Assembly: GCA_012103075.1 (NCBI GenBank)
Contig: JAAVLQ010000001.1
Span: 1,488,001 to 1,552,000 of the forward strand
Reading direction: 5' to 3'
Source: Brucella cytisi
GTDB taxonomy: Bacteria; Pseudomonadota; Alphaproteobacteria; Rhizobiales; Rhizobiaceae
DNA length: 64,000 nt
Shown: piece after piece, positions 51,784 through 62,689 of the stretch
Position numbering within the stretch: the stretch's first letter is position 1
How the letters are laid out: each line of letters opens with the position of its first letter
Made by a program: the position numbers and the translations under genes
Notes under the pieces: model-generated
What the model saw: the letters and a program-made list of their open reading frames with translations, nothing else
Database searches by the model: none
Told to the model about the DNA's origin: nothing

Positions 51784-53417
51784 TCAAGCCCAGTTGTTTT
51801 TGCGGAAGTCCATCGCGAAAGCGGGCGCCGCCTTCCACTTCAATGACTTCGGCTTGGCGGTGAAAGTCGCGTTCTGGTGAAGGACGGTGTAGGCTGGATC
51901 TTCACGTTCGCAGATTTCCAGCATCCGCTTGAATGCTTCCTTGCGCTTGGCGTGATCCGTGCTCGTTTCCATAATGACGGAAAGCTTGTTCGCCTCCTCA
52001 TTCGTCCATTCACCAACCTGTTGCTGCTGACCATTCGGACCATGCTGGCTGACGATAGACGAAACCGGATCGTTGAACGGTGCGGAGTTGGACCAGTCGC
52101 GCACGGCACGCCCGGGGCTCTTCTCCAGAACCTGCTGCCAGTTTTCCTGCATCTGAATTTCGACGTTCAGCCCCACCTGATTCCACATTTCCACAAGGAT
52201 TTGCGCGGTTGGGGTCTGGTTGGTGTAGTAGTTGTTGAGCAGGCGGTAAGGGATGGCATCGCCCTTGTAACCGGCCTCTTTCAGAAGCTGCTTGGCGAGA
52301 TCCGGGTTATATTCCGGAATATTCCAGCCCTGAACGAACATATCGCCATAGTAGTCCCACTGGAGACCAGCCGGAACGACCGTACGACCGGCCCACAACG
52401 AATCCACGATCGCCTGACGATCAATCGCATGGGTAAATGCGCGACGCACCAACGGATTTTCCAGTTGCGGATGGAACTTGTCGAATACAGTTAGACGGTG
52501 GTTGAGGATCGTACCGCCCTGAACCTCGAAAGCGTCATTCTTTTCGATACCTTCGATCTGATCCGGTGGAATATCGCAGGCAAACTGATATTCGCCCGAG
52601 AGCAGACCATTGATGCGGGAGGCAACTTCCGGCACCTCGATGAAACGGATCTGCTTCAGCGGTGGGCGTCCACCCCAATATTCGTCGTGAGCTTCGAGCA
52701 CCAACATGTTGTCCGGCTTGAACTCGACAACCTTGTAGGGCCCGGTGGTAACCGGCTTGCGCGCCCAGTCGAGATAGCTAGGCGACTCTTCCCAGCCACG
52801 ACGACTCATAATCTGGCTGCCGTAACGGGAGATACGGCCTTCCATGGTGACGTCTGGCGTACCGTTCTTGAAGCGCACCGTGTATTTGTCGACAATTTCG
52901 ACACCCAGCAAGGCTGGCCGGGAACGACGGGCCGTCGCTGGCACTTCAAGCGGCAATTCCTTGCTTTCACGACCGAGCGGATTTTTCTCCGTGACGTAAA
53001 TCGTCTTGCCTTCGGCTGGTTGCGTGTCGCCAAACATGCGCTCCTTGCCAAAAGTGAAGGCAACGTCTTCGGCGGTCATCTCATCGCCATTGTGGAACTT
53101 CACCCCTGACGGAGCTTTAGCTCGACCGTCTTGTCATTGATGCGGGTCCATTCGGTCGCAAGACCGGGCACAGCCGAAAGACCGCCCAGCCAGTCGCGGT
53201 CGATCAACGCCTCCCAGATACTGGAAAAGAAAACGCGTTCGCCGACATTCGACTGTTCGCGAAGAACGTCGAGCGTGTTGCTGTTTGCCACCTTCTGCAC
53301 AGCAATGGTGATAGATGGGCGATTGTCAGCCTGTGCGATTGCAAATCGCGGCAGGACGAGCGAACCGGCGGCACCGGCTGAAAGGCCAAGCATCCCGCGT
53401 CGGGTCAGATTGATCAT
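51784..53417 (-). CDS. Family-5 (dipeptide-type) extracellular solute-binding protein (one frame break)
   Basis: Periplasmic binding protein of about 544 residues. MINLTRRGMLGLSAGAAGSL has the twin-arginine pattern followed by a hydrophobic stretch and AIAQA, so export by Tat is likely. Family-5 features are WEALIDRDWLGGLSAVPGLA, VKFHNGDEMTAEDVAFTFGK, DKYTVRFKNG, EYWGGRPPLKQIRFIEVPE and RRAFTHAIDRQAIVDSLWAG. One break near 53103 separates ELKLRQG from VKFHNGDE. Sixteen bases separate it from the phosphonate hydrolase gene, so its ligand may be that enzyme's substrate or product. Confidence 0.92.
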
Positions 53418-53433
53418 TTGGTTGCTCCTGAGA

Positions 53434-54976
53434 TCAATGGTTGCGCGTTGTCAGCCCTTGCGGGCCGGATCTGTAATGGGTCAGTGTCCGGTCGGCATGA
53501 GACAGCCGCCACGACAAAGCCTTCTGGGCGTAGTCGCGAACAAGGGCCGCATAAGCGGGGTCTTGAGCCAGATTGTTGAATTCGTGCGGGTCCGCCTTCA
53601 AATCGAAGAACAGCGGCGGCAGGGCCGCAAAATGCACGTACTTGTAGTTTTCGTCCTCGATCACACAGAGGCTGCAATCATCCCGGGAGAGCTGCACCGA
53701 ATTCTGCGGCTGATCGTAGAAGACGTCGCGGAAGTCGAATTCGTAATGCAATTCTGTGCGCCAGTCGGCGGGTTTTCCCTCACCCAGAAACGGCAGCAGC
53801 GAACGGCCGTCGCAAGCGCGCGGCGTTTCCCCGCCGAGCCATTCGAGGATGGTGGGCATGACATCGATGCTTTCGGAAAACCCATCTTCGATCTGGCCAG
53901 CGTGCCGGTTCTCCCCCGCATCCTTTATAACCAAAGGAATACGGAAACTTTCGTCGTTGTAGCCGATCTTGCCGAGCAGATGATGATCGCCGAGTTGCTC
54001 ACCATGGTCGCTGGTGAAGATGATTAGTGTGTCGTCCCACTGACCAGTTTCATCAAGGTAAGCGAAGACCCGCCCCAGACAATCGTCGATTTCCGTAATC
54101 AGGCCGCAATAGGTGGCGCGCATCTGGCGAATCTCGCCTTCGTCCAGCGTTGCGCCGGAGCCTTCCGCCCCATGGAAAAACGAACCACGCCTGATATGAT
54201 CTATATAGTGCTTCATAAGCGGATGCTGCGCCGCTTCGGCATCCGGACTTTCCGCGCGAACCGGCGCAGGCATATCTTCGGCCTTGTACATCGCATGATA
54301 AGGCGCGGAGGCGACGAATGGCGGGTGCGGGCGGTAGTAACCGAGATGCAGGAAGAAGGGCTTGCCGTCCCTGCCCTTCAGATATGTCAGCGCGCGTTCG
54401 GTGAAGAATGTAGAATCCGAGAATTCCTTCGGGATACGCGATGGCTTGTCGGTAGCACCGGGAACGGAGTGCTCACCTTCTGGCAGCCAGATGTCTTCAC
54501 GGTTCTCCGGCAGTTCAAAACCATTCTGCGCCACCCAGCCGAAATATCCGTCCATATTGGGTTCGAATGCGCCCACTGAGCGAAACCCGTCCATGATATC
54601 GCCAAGAACCGTAAAACGCGGATCTCTGGGGACGTCGAGCGCGGATCAGGTGTTGTCGTCGTGTAACCAATGAGCGCAGGATCATAGCCGATGGCGCGGA
54701 GGGCTTTGCCGAGGTTCAAATGGCGCTGATCAAGCGGAACAGTGTTCTGCACTGCCCGATGGTTCATCAGGTAAAGGCCAGTAAGCAAGCTTGTCCTTGC
54801 TGGTCCACATGGCACACAGGTTGTGACGTGGTTGCGGAAGGTCAAGCCTTCCCGGCAAAGGCGATCAAGATTGGGAGTTTTGAGGAAGGGGTCGCGACCC
54901 TCCGCCCGCATCAGGTGGGGATAAAATCTGCTCGCCATTGATCAACGACGATAAGCAGGACATTTTTTCTGGTCAT
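53434..54976 (-). CDS. Phosphonate monoester hydrolase/phosphodiesterase, alkaline phosphatase superfamily (two to three frame breaks)
   Basis: About 514 residues and very like the enzymes known from Rhizobium and Burkholderia caryophylli. After joining a break near 54918, Asp12 (IVVDQWRADF) is a metal ligand and Cys57 in VPCGPARTSLLTG is the C-x-P-x-R formylglycine precursor, at exactly the position known for the Rhizobium enzyme. YTTTTPDPRSTSPE lies before a second break region (54600-54640), then LGDIMDGFRSVGAFEPN, GYYRPHPPFVASAPYH, and FTSDHGEQLGDHHLLGK with the other metal ligands. Known relatives hydrolyse phosphonate monoesters, phosphodiesters and some sulfate esters. First gene of the transporter operon. 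Confidence 0.92.
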
Positions 54977-55020
54977 GTTGGCCTCGTTATTTCCGAGGCT
55001 TACTAGGACCCTTTATATAT

Positions 55021-55037
55021 CAAGGGCATGACCCTTG
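55021..55037. promoter_or_regulatory. Inverted repeat upstream of the phosphonate hydrolase operon
   Basis: CAAGGG-CATGA-CCCTTG (55021-55037), a perfect six-base inverted repeat 45 bases upstream of the start codon. An operator is plausible; no regulator gene is adjacent. Confidence 0.35.
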
Positions 55038-55066
55038 TGTAATGTTTTGGTGAAGCTCTGATTACA

Positions 55067-55093
55067 GAAACGCCGGCCAAAGGCTGGCGTTTC
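55067..55093 (-). terminator. Hairpin terminator of the large unknown gene
   Basis: GAAACGCCGGCC / GGCTGGCGTTTC with a three-base loop and one mismatch, 24 bases after the stop at 55117 on the minus strand. The T-run after it is weak, but the stem is strong and in the right place. Confidence 0.6.
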
Positions 55094-55116
55094 ACTCAGA
55101 TCCGCGGAATAGTCGA

Positions 55117-57161
55117 TCATTCCGCCTTGGCTTCGATATCGACCTTGTCGAGCAGCAAGGTCGGATCCTGCGATGCAGCTACCATTTCGAGAGCGCCAAT
55201 GCCTTTTTCGGCTTTCGACTTGACGGTCAGCTCGAAAATATTCGGCTTAGCCAAGAACGTCGAAAACGCCGTCGCAACATCCTGCAACTGTGGCTGCTCC
55301 GCTGCCAGCTCTTGCAGAGCGGCTGCAGCCATCAGAGACATCGTGCCGCGTACTTCGTCTTCCGACATATCTTTTTCTTCGGCATAAATTTTGATCGCGT
55401 TGGCGATAATGCCTTTTCCTCAACCTTCAGGTTTACCTGCTTGGCCTTGAGCCCGAGCAGAGCGACCTGCATCATCACCTTATCGCCAGAGAAGAATTCC
55501 TTCGTCAGGCCGCCCATCAAACCAGACATGGATACGGAACCCATATCCTTACCGCTGATCGAAATGTCCTTGATGATCAGATCCCGGTTTTGCCTCATCC
55601 CAGCTTGCTTCGAAGTTTGAAGACATGGTGAGACTATCATAACCAAGCTTCCGAAGCTGCTGGTAGAACTCGTCATCAGCCTGTGTCGGCACTTTGATCG
55701 ACATGTCTTCGTAAGCGACGCGCACATCGGTCGGAATACCGTTGTAAGGCTTGTTGAGAGCGACTTCATAGCTCTTCATGGCAAACTGAATGCGTTCAGG
55801 CGGCGAAGGAACCGACGATTCTTCGGTTGCAGCCTGCTCTCCCTCATCCGCATTTTCCTCGCCTGCGTCCACATCTTCAGACTTTTCGTATGGCAGATCG
55901 GCGTCGATCCCCACTACCCGAAGCGTGCCGAATTCCGGAAGCATGGTCGTGAAAGGGAAGTTTTCAACTTCGTCCTCATTCAGCGCCGCAAACTTCTTCA
56001 AGGCTTCGACTGAAGTCGCCCGGGAGAAGCCCTTCAAGGAAGCTTCCTCCATCTTCATGTAGTCCTGACCTTCGGAGAAGGCCAAGCCTTTGATGGTCGC
56101 ATCCATCTTCTGATTGTCGAAAGCAACTGCGACGCGTTCGATACCGCCCTTGCCTTTCGATGCATCAGTTGGCTCGATCTTCATGCCGAGCATTTCGACA
56201 TCGCCCTTACCGATCGTGTCGAACAGGGAACTCAACTGAAGAATAAGCTCGCGCGTCTCTTCCTGTGAAAGTTCGTCCGCATTTTCGAGAGACTGGAGCT
56301 TCTCCAAGGTTTCGGTGAACGGTACGGCGGGCATACGAGCCGTGAAACCGTTGCTGCGAATCTCATCGTAGCTGAAGTTCGCATCCTTCGTCTTCATGAC
56401 GATGTTCTTCGCCGAAAACGGGCCATAGACCGGCTTTGCTTCCTTATCGTCCGCGCCTGCCTTTTCGGTATACAGGCGGGCGAGGAAGACACCATCAATG
56501 TCTTTGCCCTCTGCGGCACCCATGGTGCCTGTCATCTTGTCCGTGACTTTTTCACCGTCTTCACCCGGCACTTGGATCGTGAAGTCGAAAATCGTGCCGC
56601 CCGCCGTATAACGAGCAACCTTACCGAGGTTGATATCTTCCAGCGCAACGTCTTTATAGACGATGTTCTGTTCGTTATTCGCGACTGTCTGGACTACCTT
56701 GATTTCCTGCGCAGTCAGGCGCTTTGCCGAGAAACGACCAACGCGTTCCGGCAGCGTCAGACCACTATTGCCGAAAGTATCCTTCAGCATGGCTGTATCG
56801 AAATTAGCGTCTTCGATTGCCACGCTTGGAATGGAAATCTTGTAGTTTCCGATCTCCGTATCAATGCCCGACGCATTCAACATGCCGGTCAGGAACAGAA
56901 ACTTGGGGCGACCGTCAACCGAAGCGATACGAACGTTGGAGCCATCCTTCAACGGCAACGTCACGTCGCGCAGATGAATACGTCCGAGAAAGTCGGCTTC
57001 GACGGAAGATGCTTTGCCGCCACGCTTTTCGCTGCGACGTGATCGTCTTCTCGTGTGATTTTGTATCCGGTCAAACCGGCGGCAGCGATAGCGATTACCG
57101 CAACGGCCGCCCACAGCGCCTTGCGCCCACCCTTACGGGTTCCGTTCTTTGCCTGCTCCAC
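55117..57161 (-). CDS. Large single-pass membrane-anchored protein, function unknown (about three frame breaks)
   Basis: About 681 residues. GTG 57161 (AAAGGA upstream) gives VEQAKNGTRKGGRK, then a helix ALWAAVAVIAIAAAGLTGYK, so the bulk is periplasmic. The rest is a long acidic beta/alpha mixture without Cys, with repeated patterns such as GNYKISIPSVAIEDANFDTA, AVAFDNQKMDATIKGLAFSE, MSIKVPTQADDEFYQQLRKL and AKTGDLIIKDISISGKDMGS. A Glu/Asp-rich linker lies near residue 430. Breaks are near 57020, 55590 and 55415. It recalls AsmA/YdgA-type periplasmic proteins in layout, but I cannot assign a family. Confidence 0.75.
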
Positions 57162-57508
57162 GATGCTGGTCCTTTCAGCGCAAATTAAAACGGTGTCTGT
57201 GCAAGCCATTGCCAGAACGAATTCGCTGACGAAAGGGAGGTTTCGACATCGCGTAAATACGGCTGAAACAACTGCTTAAAACACACAGCCTGAATCGGTC
57301 AGGCAGACAGATGCTCTAACTACCTGAAATTGCAAGCGCAAGCAGGATCGTAAAAGTTCCTCACAATATTTTTAGGCTTTCTCAAGCAATACTCGAACAA
57401 GGCAACACAAAAATCATTGGTAATTTCAACGAAATACCTTCCGCGCCATTTCAGCTATTGAACCGGTTACTATCCCGTTCATTCAAACACACAGATACTA
57501 TCAAACGC
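57162..57508. other. Intergenic stretch upstream of the large unknown gene
   Basis: About 350 bases, AT-richer than its surroundings, with no supported gene. It contains the promoter for the minus-strand unknown gene and the 3' region of the sugar operon. No clear terminator or operator was seen. Confidence 0.5.
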
Positions 57509-58317
57509 TCAAAGCGGCTGATCGGGATGCGGAGATGAACCGTAAGCGCCCCAAATGGATTGATCGAAATTCACGATAGCGCCAGTCATCAAGCCGGATT
57601 CTTCCGAAGCCAGAAATGCTATCGCGCGGGCAACTTCGACTGGTTCAATCAGCCTTCCGAAAGGCTGGCTCTTGGCCGCTTCATCCAGCCAGCTCTCCGG
57701 CGCATTGTGAAACTCGCGTTGGATACGGTCTTCGCCGTCTGATGCCATCCAGCCAATATTCAGGCTATTGATGCGAATACGATTGCGCAAAACCGAATAG
57801 GCTACGTTGCGGGTCAGTGTGTCCAGCGCCCCTTGGAAGCGCAATAGGCTGCAATGAAAGGCTGGCCGCCCATGGACGACATCGAAGAAATATTGACAAT
57901 CGTTCCCTCGATCTTGTCGCGCCGGAACAGCTCTATCGCTTCTTGAATGAGGAAGAATGGCGCTCGTGTATTCACCGCAAACAAGCGGTCGAACAGTTCC
58001 GGGCTCGTATCCAGAATGGTGCCCCGATCCGTCAAACCGGCAGCGTTTACGAGAACGTCAAGCCTTCCAAAAACACGGTCGGCTTCCGAAACGATCTTGC
58101 GGCAGTCTTCCACCTTCTCAAGATCAGCCTGCACGAAGACCGCTTTGGCTCCGAGATTTGCCAACTGATCGACTTGCGTTCGCCCTTTTTCAACCGAACG
58201 CCCGCATATAACGAGACCTTTGGCACCTCTCTCTGCAAACAGTTTCGCAGTTGCTGCGCCAAGCCCTTGCGTGCTTCCGGTAATGACTGCAACTTTGCCG
58301 TTGAATTGTCCGTTCAT
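57509..58317 (-). CDS. Short-chain dehydrogenase/reductase (one frame break)
   Basis: NAD(P)-dependent oxidoreductase of about 269 residues. Cofactor motif [20 protein letters not shown] (residues 9-28), [11 protein letters not shown] near residue 90, catalytic Ser in [11 protein letters not shown] and the YxxxK in [15 protein letters not shown]. The break near 57835 falls just after that site. The C-terminus reads [20 protein letters not shown] and [19 protein letters not shown]. It lies 21 bases downstream of the sugar ABC ATPase, so it probably oxidises or reduces the transported sugar or polyol. Confidence 0.9.
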
Positions 58318-58338
58318 TCTACGCTCCGAAAATCCCGG

Positions 58339-59119
58339 TCAAACCCGACCGCCCAGTTCAGCAGTCAGGTCGGCGAGTTCCTGCCCACCTGCCATGAGGC
58401 TTTGCAATTCGTCCATGTCCACATCGTTCTTCGTTCGCGTTCCAAGCGTTATCCCGCGATTAAGAACTGTGAATTTGTCACCGACCGCATGAGCATGACG
58501 GACATTGTGCGTAATGAAGATCACACCCAGCCCCGCGTGAGCGCACCAGATTGATGTATTTGAGAACCATCGCCGTTTGCCGGACCCCCAGCGCGGAGGT
58601 GGGTTCATCGAGAATCAGCACTTTCGCGCCGAAATAGACGGCGCGGGCAATCGCCACACACCGCCGTTCACCGCCAGAAAGCGTTCCGACAGCCTGCTGC
58701 GGATCACGGACATCGATCCCGATCTTGCGCATCTCCTCACGCGTAACTTCTTCCGCCTGCTGCGTATCGAACCAGCGTATCGGGCCGATGCCCTTGGTCG
58801 GTTCCCGTCCCAGAAAGAAATTCCGCATCACCGACATTAGCGGGATCATCGCAAGATCCTGATAAACTGTCGCAATCCCATGATCGAGCGCATCGCGCGG
58901 ACTGTTGAAGGTGACGGGCTTTCCTTCGACCAGAAAGTCGCCGCTGGTCGGCTTGTGCACGCCAGAAAGCGTCTTGATCAGGGTTGATTTACCGGCACCA
59001 TTGTCGCCAAGCAGGCAATGGACCTGCCCCGGCTCGACACTCAGCGAGACACCGTTCAACGCTATGACGGGGCCGAAATGTTTAACGAGATTGCGAACTT
59101 CGATGATGGGTGTCGTCAT
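58339..59119 (-). CDS. Sugar ABC transporter ATPase, FrcA-like single domain (one frame break)
   Basis: About 260 residues, one ATPase domain as in FrcA, half of RbsA-type. Walker [18 protein letters not shown] near residue 40, Q-loop [11 protein letters not shown], signature [18 protein letters not shown], Walker [17 protein letters not shown] break near 58540 precedes [20 protein letters not shown] (H-loop) and the end [10 protein letters not shown]. Energises import of the sugar bound by the protein at 60352. ATG 59119 lies 14 bases after the permease stop. Confidence 0.93.
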
Positions 59120-59133
59120 GGCAAATCTCCCTC

Positions 59134-60264
59134 TCAGCGCTCGCCGGTCGCACGCTTGCGAATGAAATTGTTGAAGAGCACCGCGATCAGAAGCATTCCT
59201 CCCGGGAAGACCAGATACCAGTCCTGATCGATCTGGGTATAGGTCAGCCCGATCAGAACCATGCCGAAGATGATCGCGCCGAAGAACGCACCAATTGCAG
59301 AACCATAACCGCCGGTCAGCAGACAGCCACCAATGACCGCAGCGATAATCGCCTCGAACTCCTTCTGGAAACCACGGCGCGCATCAGTTGAACCGGCATC
59401 CAGAACGGTAAGAATAGCCACCAATGCCGCAGCCATTGCCGTGCACATGAATAGCGTTGTCTTGACGCGACGGACAGGAACACCGGAATTGCGTGCAGCC
59501 AGAGCATCACCGCCGGCCGCGAAAATCCAGTTGCCAAAGCGTGTGCGTACCAGCACATAGGTTGCAATAAGTGCGATGGCGATGAACCACAGAACCTCGA
59601 CCGGCACGCCTTTTACCGAAGGCTCACCATTGGGAAATTTGTCAATCAGATCGTTTTCAGCCATCCGGGCGAAAAGTCCCTGAAAAGCATCGCCGGAAAA
59701 CAGCCCTGCCAGATAACTGCCCGCTACAGCTTCCTTCACGCCACGCAGCTGCGTGGCGCCACCTGTTGCCCATTTCAGCCCGACCAGCGACAGACCACGC
59801 AAAATGAACAGGAATGCGAGCGTCACAATAAATGATGGCAATCCAGTCCGGATAACAATCTGCGCATTCACCATCCCCACGAAAGCGGCGAACAGCAGCG
59901 TGACGATGATGGCGACACCGAGCGGCACCTGCCAGACGACCAGAGCAGCGGCAAAGATCAGGCCTGCAAAAGCTACCATCGAGCCGATAGACAGGTCGAA
60001 TTCACCACCGATCATAAGAAGCGCTGCGGCGACTGCCAGAATGCCGAGCTGCGAAGCAGGAGCCATGAAGTTCATGATGCCGGCAGCAGTAAACATCGCC
60101 GGATTGGCAACTGAAACGAAAAAGACCGTAATTAGGATTAGGCCGGATACCGCTCCTAATTCCGGTCGGCTCAGGAGCCGTTGCATTGGGCTCGCCGACT
60201 GAAGCCGCTCATCCTTCGATAGCGCCGCTGTGTTGGCCTTTTCATGGGGAAGTGGCTCACTCAT
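59134..60264 (-). CDS. Sugar ABC transporter permease, FrcC/RbsC-like
   Basis: Intact 376-residue inner-membrane permease of the BPD_transp_2 type. [20 protein letters not shown], helix [20 protein letters not shown], the family [20 protein letters not shown] and [15 protein letters not shown], and the C-terminal [40 protein letters not shown] and [30 protein letters not shown] precedes ATG 60264; an in-frame ATG 27 bases upstream is less likely. No frame break. Confidence 0.94.
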   Translation of the reverse strand: MSEPLPHEKANTAALSKDERLQSASPMQRLLSRPELGAVSGLILITVFFVSVANPAMFTAAGIMNFMAPASQLGILAVAAALLMIGGEFDLSIGSMVAFAGLIFAAALVVWQVPLGVAIIVTLLFAAFVGMVNAQIVIRTGLPSFIVTLAFLFILRGLSLVGLKWATGGATQLRGVKEAVAGSYLAGLFSGDAFQGLFARMAENDLIDKFPNGEPSVKGVPVEVLWFIAIALIATYVLVRTRFGNWIFAAGGDALAARNSGVPVRRVKTTLFMCTAMAAALVAILTVLDAGSTDARRGFQKEFEAIIAAVIGGCLLTGGYGSAIGAFFGAIIFGMVLIGLTYTQIDQDWYLVFPGGMLLIAVLFNNFIRKRATGER

Positions 60265-60351
60265 GATCTTCTCCTGATGCATTCTGGGCACAGAGACCCG
60301 TTCCCGCCCATTTTCATGGGCGGGTTCGATATCAGATGGTCGAAACGATGC

Positions 60352-61281
60352 TTACCGGATGCCCTTGGCCGAAAGTTCCACGACCTGCTTGGCCTTGTCT
60401 TTGGTGATCAGGTTCGGGCCCGATGGAACATTGCCGCCCGGCATCAAACCGTACTTCGCATTAAGCGCGAGGAACGAGACCGGAAGGTAGCCTTGCAGGA
60501 ACTGCTGCTGGTCGATGGCGAAGTCCGCCTGTCCCTTTTCAACAGCTTCCGTGAAGCCAGCCGACATGTCGAACGTCGCAACGTGGATTCCCGCTGCGAC
60601 CGCTTTCGGCGGCGGCTTTCACGGCCGGTTCACCTGCCAGTGTCGCATTGAGCGTCAGGATTGTGTCGACGGCAGCATCAGATGCCAGAGCAGCGCGAAC
60701 CTTGGCTTCGTTTTCAGCAGGATCGGTCGATGTCGGCAGAACCGTTACATCACCAAAGCCCTCCTTGAAGCCTGCGCAGCGCTGATCGAGCGAGACGTTA
60801 CCCACTTCCCCGTTGACGCAAATGCCCTTTTGCCGCCAGCATTCTTCAATGCTTCGCCTGCTACCTTGCCGGCATCGAACTCATCCTGACCGACATGCAG
60901 CAGAGCGCCGAGCTTCTTCGAGGCATCGGAACCGGAATTCATGGAAATGACGGGAATACCGGCTGCTACAGCACGCTGGATCGATGGTCCAAGCGCATCC
61001 GCATCTGGAATGGAAACCACAATACCCTGCGGCTTCTGATTGATCGCCGCATCGATAAGCTGGGCCATCTGCACCATGTCAAAGGTTTCCGGTGCACGAT
61101 AATCGACCTTCGCGCCCGTATCCTTTGCCGCTTCGGCGACGCCGTTCTTGACGACAGACCAGAACGGATCCGATGCCTGACCGTGACTGACGACAACGAT
61201 ATTAATATCGGCCGCGTGGGCTGCGAAAGACGCAGCCAGCAACGCCACCCCGGCCACTGCCGATTTCAATAGAGATTGCAT
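60352..61281 (-). CDS. Sugar-binding periplasmic protein of the FrcB/RbsB family (two frame breaks)
   Basis: About 309 residues. Signal peptide [20 protein letters not shown] then AHAAD, followed by Peripla_BP_4 features [60 protein letters not shown] and [20 protein letters not shown]. Breaks near 60815 and 60605 hide [20 protein letters not shown] and the join to [20 protein letters not shown]. It ends [19 protein letters not shown] precedes the start. First gene of the transporter operon. Confidence 0.92.
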
Positions 61282-61409
61282 GTTCACTCCTCCCTTGTCC
61301 GGCACTCCCCGCCGGTTTGCGTTAACGCTTTACCTTCCGCCTGCTGTATTCCGGCGCTCCTCCAAGCGTTTTACCCGTGAATACATGCAGATCGTGGATC
61401 TTTTCAATA

Positions 61410-61450
61410 GAATGAAACATTCATAACAAATTCTCGTAGAATTATAATTC
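61410..61450. promoter_or_regulatory. Two palindromes in the divergent promoter of the sugar operon
   Basis: GAATG-AAA-CATTC (61410-61422) and the perfect 12-base palindrome GAATTATAATTC (61439-61450), about 26 bases apart, lie between the binding-protein gene and the Gfo/Idh gene. Both share a GAAT/ATTC core. On the minus strand the second reads GGAATTATAATTC, close to the GGAA-N6-TTCC pattern of RpiR-type IolR regulators; the assignment is weak. Confidence 0.45.
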
Positions 61451-61559
61451 CATTTCTGATAGCTCATGTCAATCGCATAAGCTGCCGACAATATGCTTAT
61501 TTCCCCAAAGGAGTTGCGCAGCGCCAAACGCTTCGACCATCGTTTCTGGAGGAATGACA

Positions 61560-62689
61560 ATGGCTGATAGAGCTGAGGTTGTGGTGGCGGGTTTGATCGG
61601 GTCCGGCTTCATGGGCAAGACGCACGCCCTTGCGCTCGCTAACGTCAATCGCGTTTTCGACCTACCTATCGATGTGCAGCTTCACACATTGGCCGATGTG
61701 AATTCTGAAACGGCGTCAAAAGCCGCAAAACAACTGGGATTTGCAAATGCCACTAGAGATTGGCGGGAATTGATCACCAACCGGAATATCAATCTCATCG
61801 ACATCACGACGCCAAACCGGTTTCACAAGGAGATGGCGCTCGCCGCCATTGAAGCGGGCAAACATGTCTATTGCGAAAAGCCGCTTGCGCCCACCGCTGC
61901 CGAATGCCTCGAAATGACGCTCGCCGCAGAACGGAAAGGTATTCAGACAGCCGTTGGGTTCAACTATCTGAAAAACCCGATGATAAAACTGGCCAAGGAA
62001 ATCATCGACAGCGGTGAACTGGGCGAAATTCGCAACTTTCGCGGTATTCATGCGGAAGACTTCATGGCCGATGCGCGCATTCCATGGACCCGGCGTCTCG
62101 ATCCGGCAGGCGGTGGAGGAGCGTTAGCCGATATTGGCAGTCACATCATTGCCGCCGCACGCTATCTCGTTGGGCCGATAACGACGGTCATGGGAGACGC
62201 CGTCACCATCATCAACGAGCGTCCAGATAGTTTCAACCTTTCGCAGATGAAACCCGTGAAAGTAGACGATATCTGCCGCGCTTTTGTCCGTTTTGAAAGC
62301 GGGGCGACGGGCACAATCGAAGCGAGCTGGATCGCCTGCGGTCGCAAGATGCAGCACGACTTCGAAATTTCTGGATCGAAAGGCTCCCTGTTCTTTTCGC
62401 AGGAACGCTTCAATGAGCTCGACCTGTTTCTCTTTTCCGACAAAAAGGACAACAAGGCTTCCGCAAGATCTTTGCTGGCCCCGAACACGAACCCTATGGC
62501 GCATTTTGCGTGGCGGGCGGCCACCAGATCGGCTTCAACGATCTCAAGACGATCGAAGTCCGCGACTTCCTGTTGGCCATTGCGGGGCAGAAGACCAATC
62601 ACGCCGACTTCCGCGAGGGTTACGAGGTCCAGAAGGCTGTAGAAACCATCTACGCTTCTTCCCGCGAGCATAGGTGGAAAAATGTCTAG
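61560..62689 (+). CDS. Gfo/Idh/MocA-family oxidoreductase (one frame break)
   Basis: NAD(P)-dependent sugar or polyol dehydrogenase of about 376 residues. VAGLIGSGFMGKTHALALAN (residues 9-28) is the Rossmann motif; LIDITTPNRFHKEMALAAIE and HVYCEKPLAPTAAE contain the catalytic EKP lysine. DIGSHIIAAARYLVG holds the conserved His. A break near 62457 precedes GHQIGFNDLKTIEVRDFLLA. GGAGG is seven bases before ATG 61560, which I prefer to the ATG at 61554. Divergent from the sugar importer, so it probably acts on the imported sugar; its stop overlaps the convergent ATPase gene by three bases. Confidence 0.9.
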
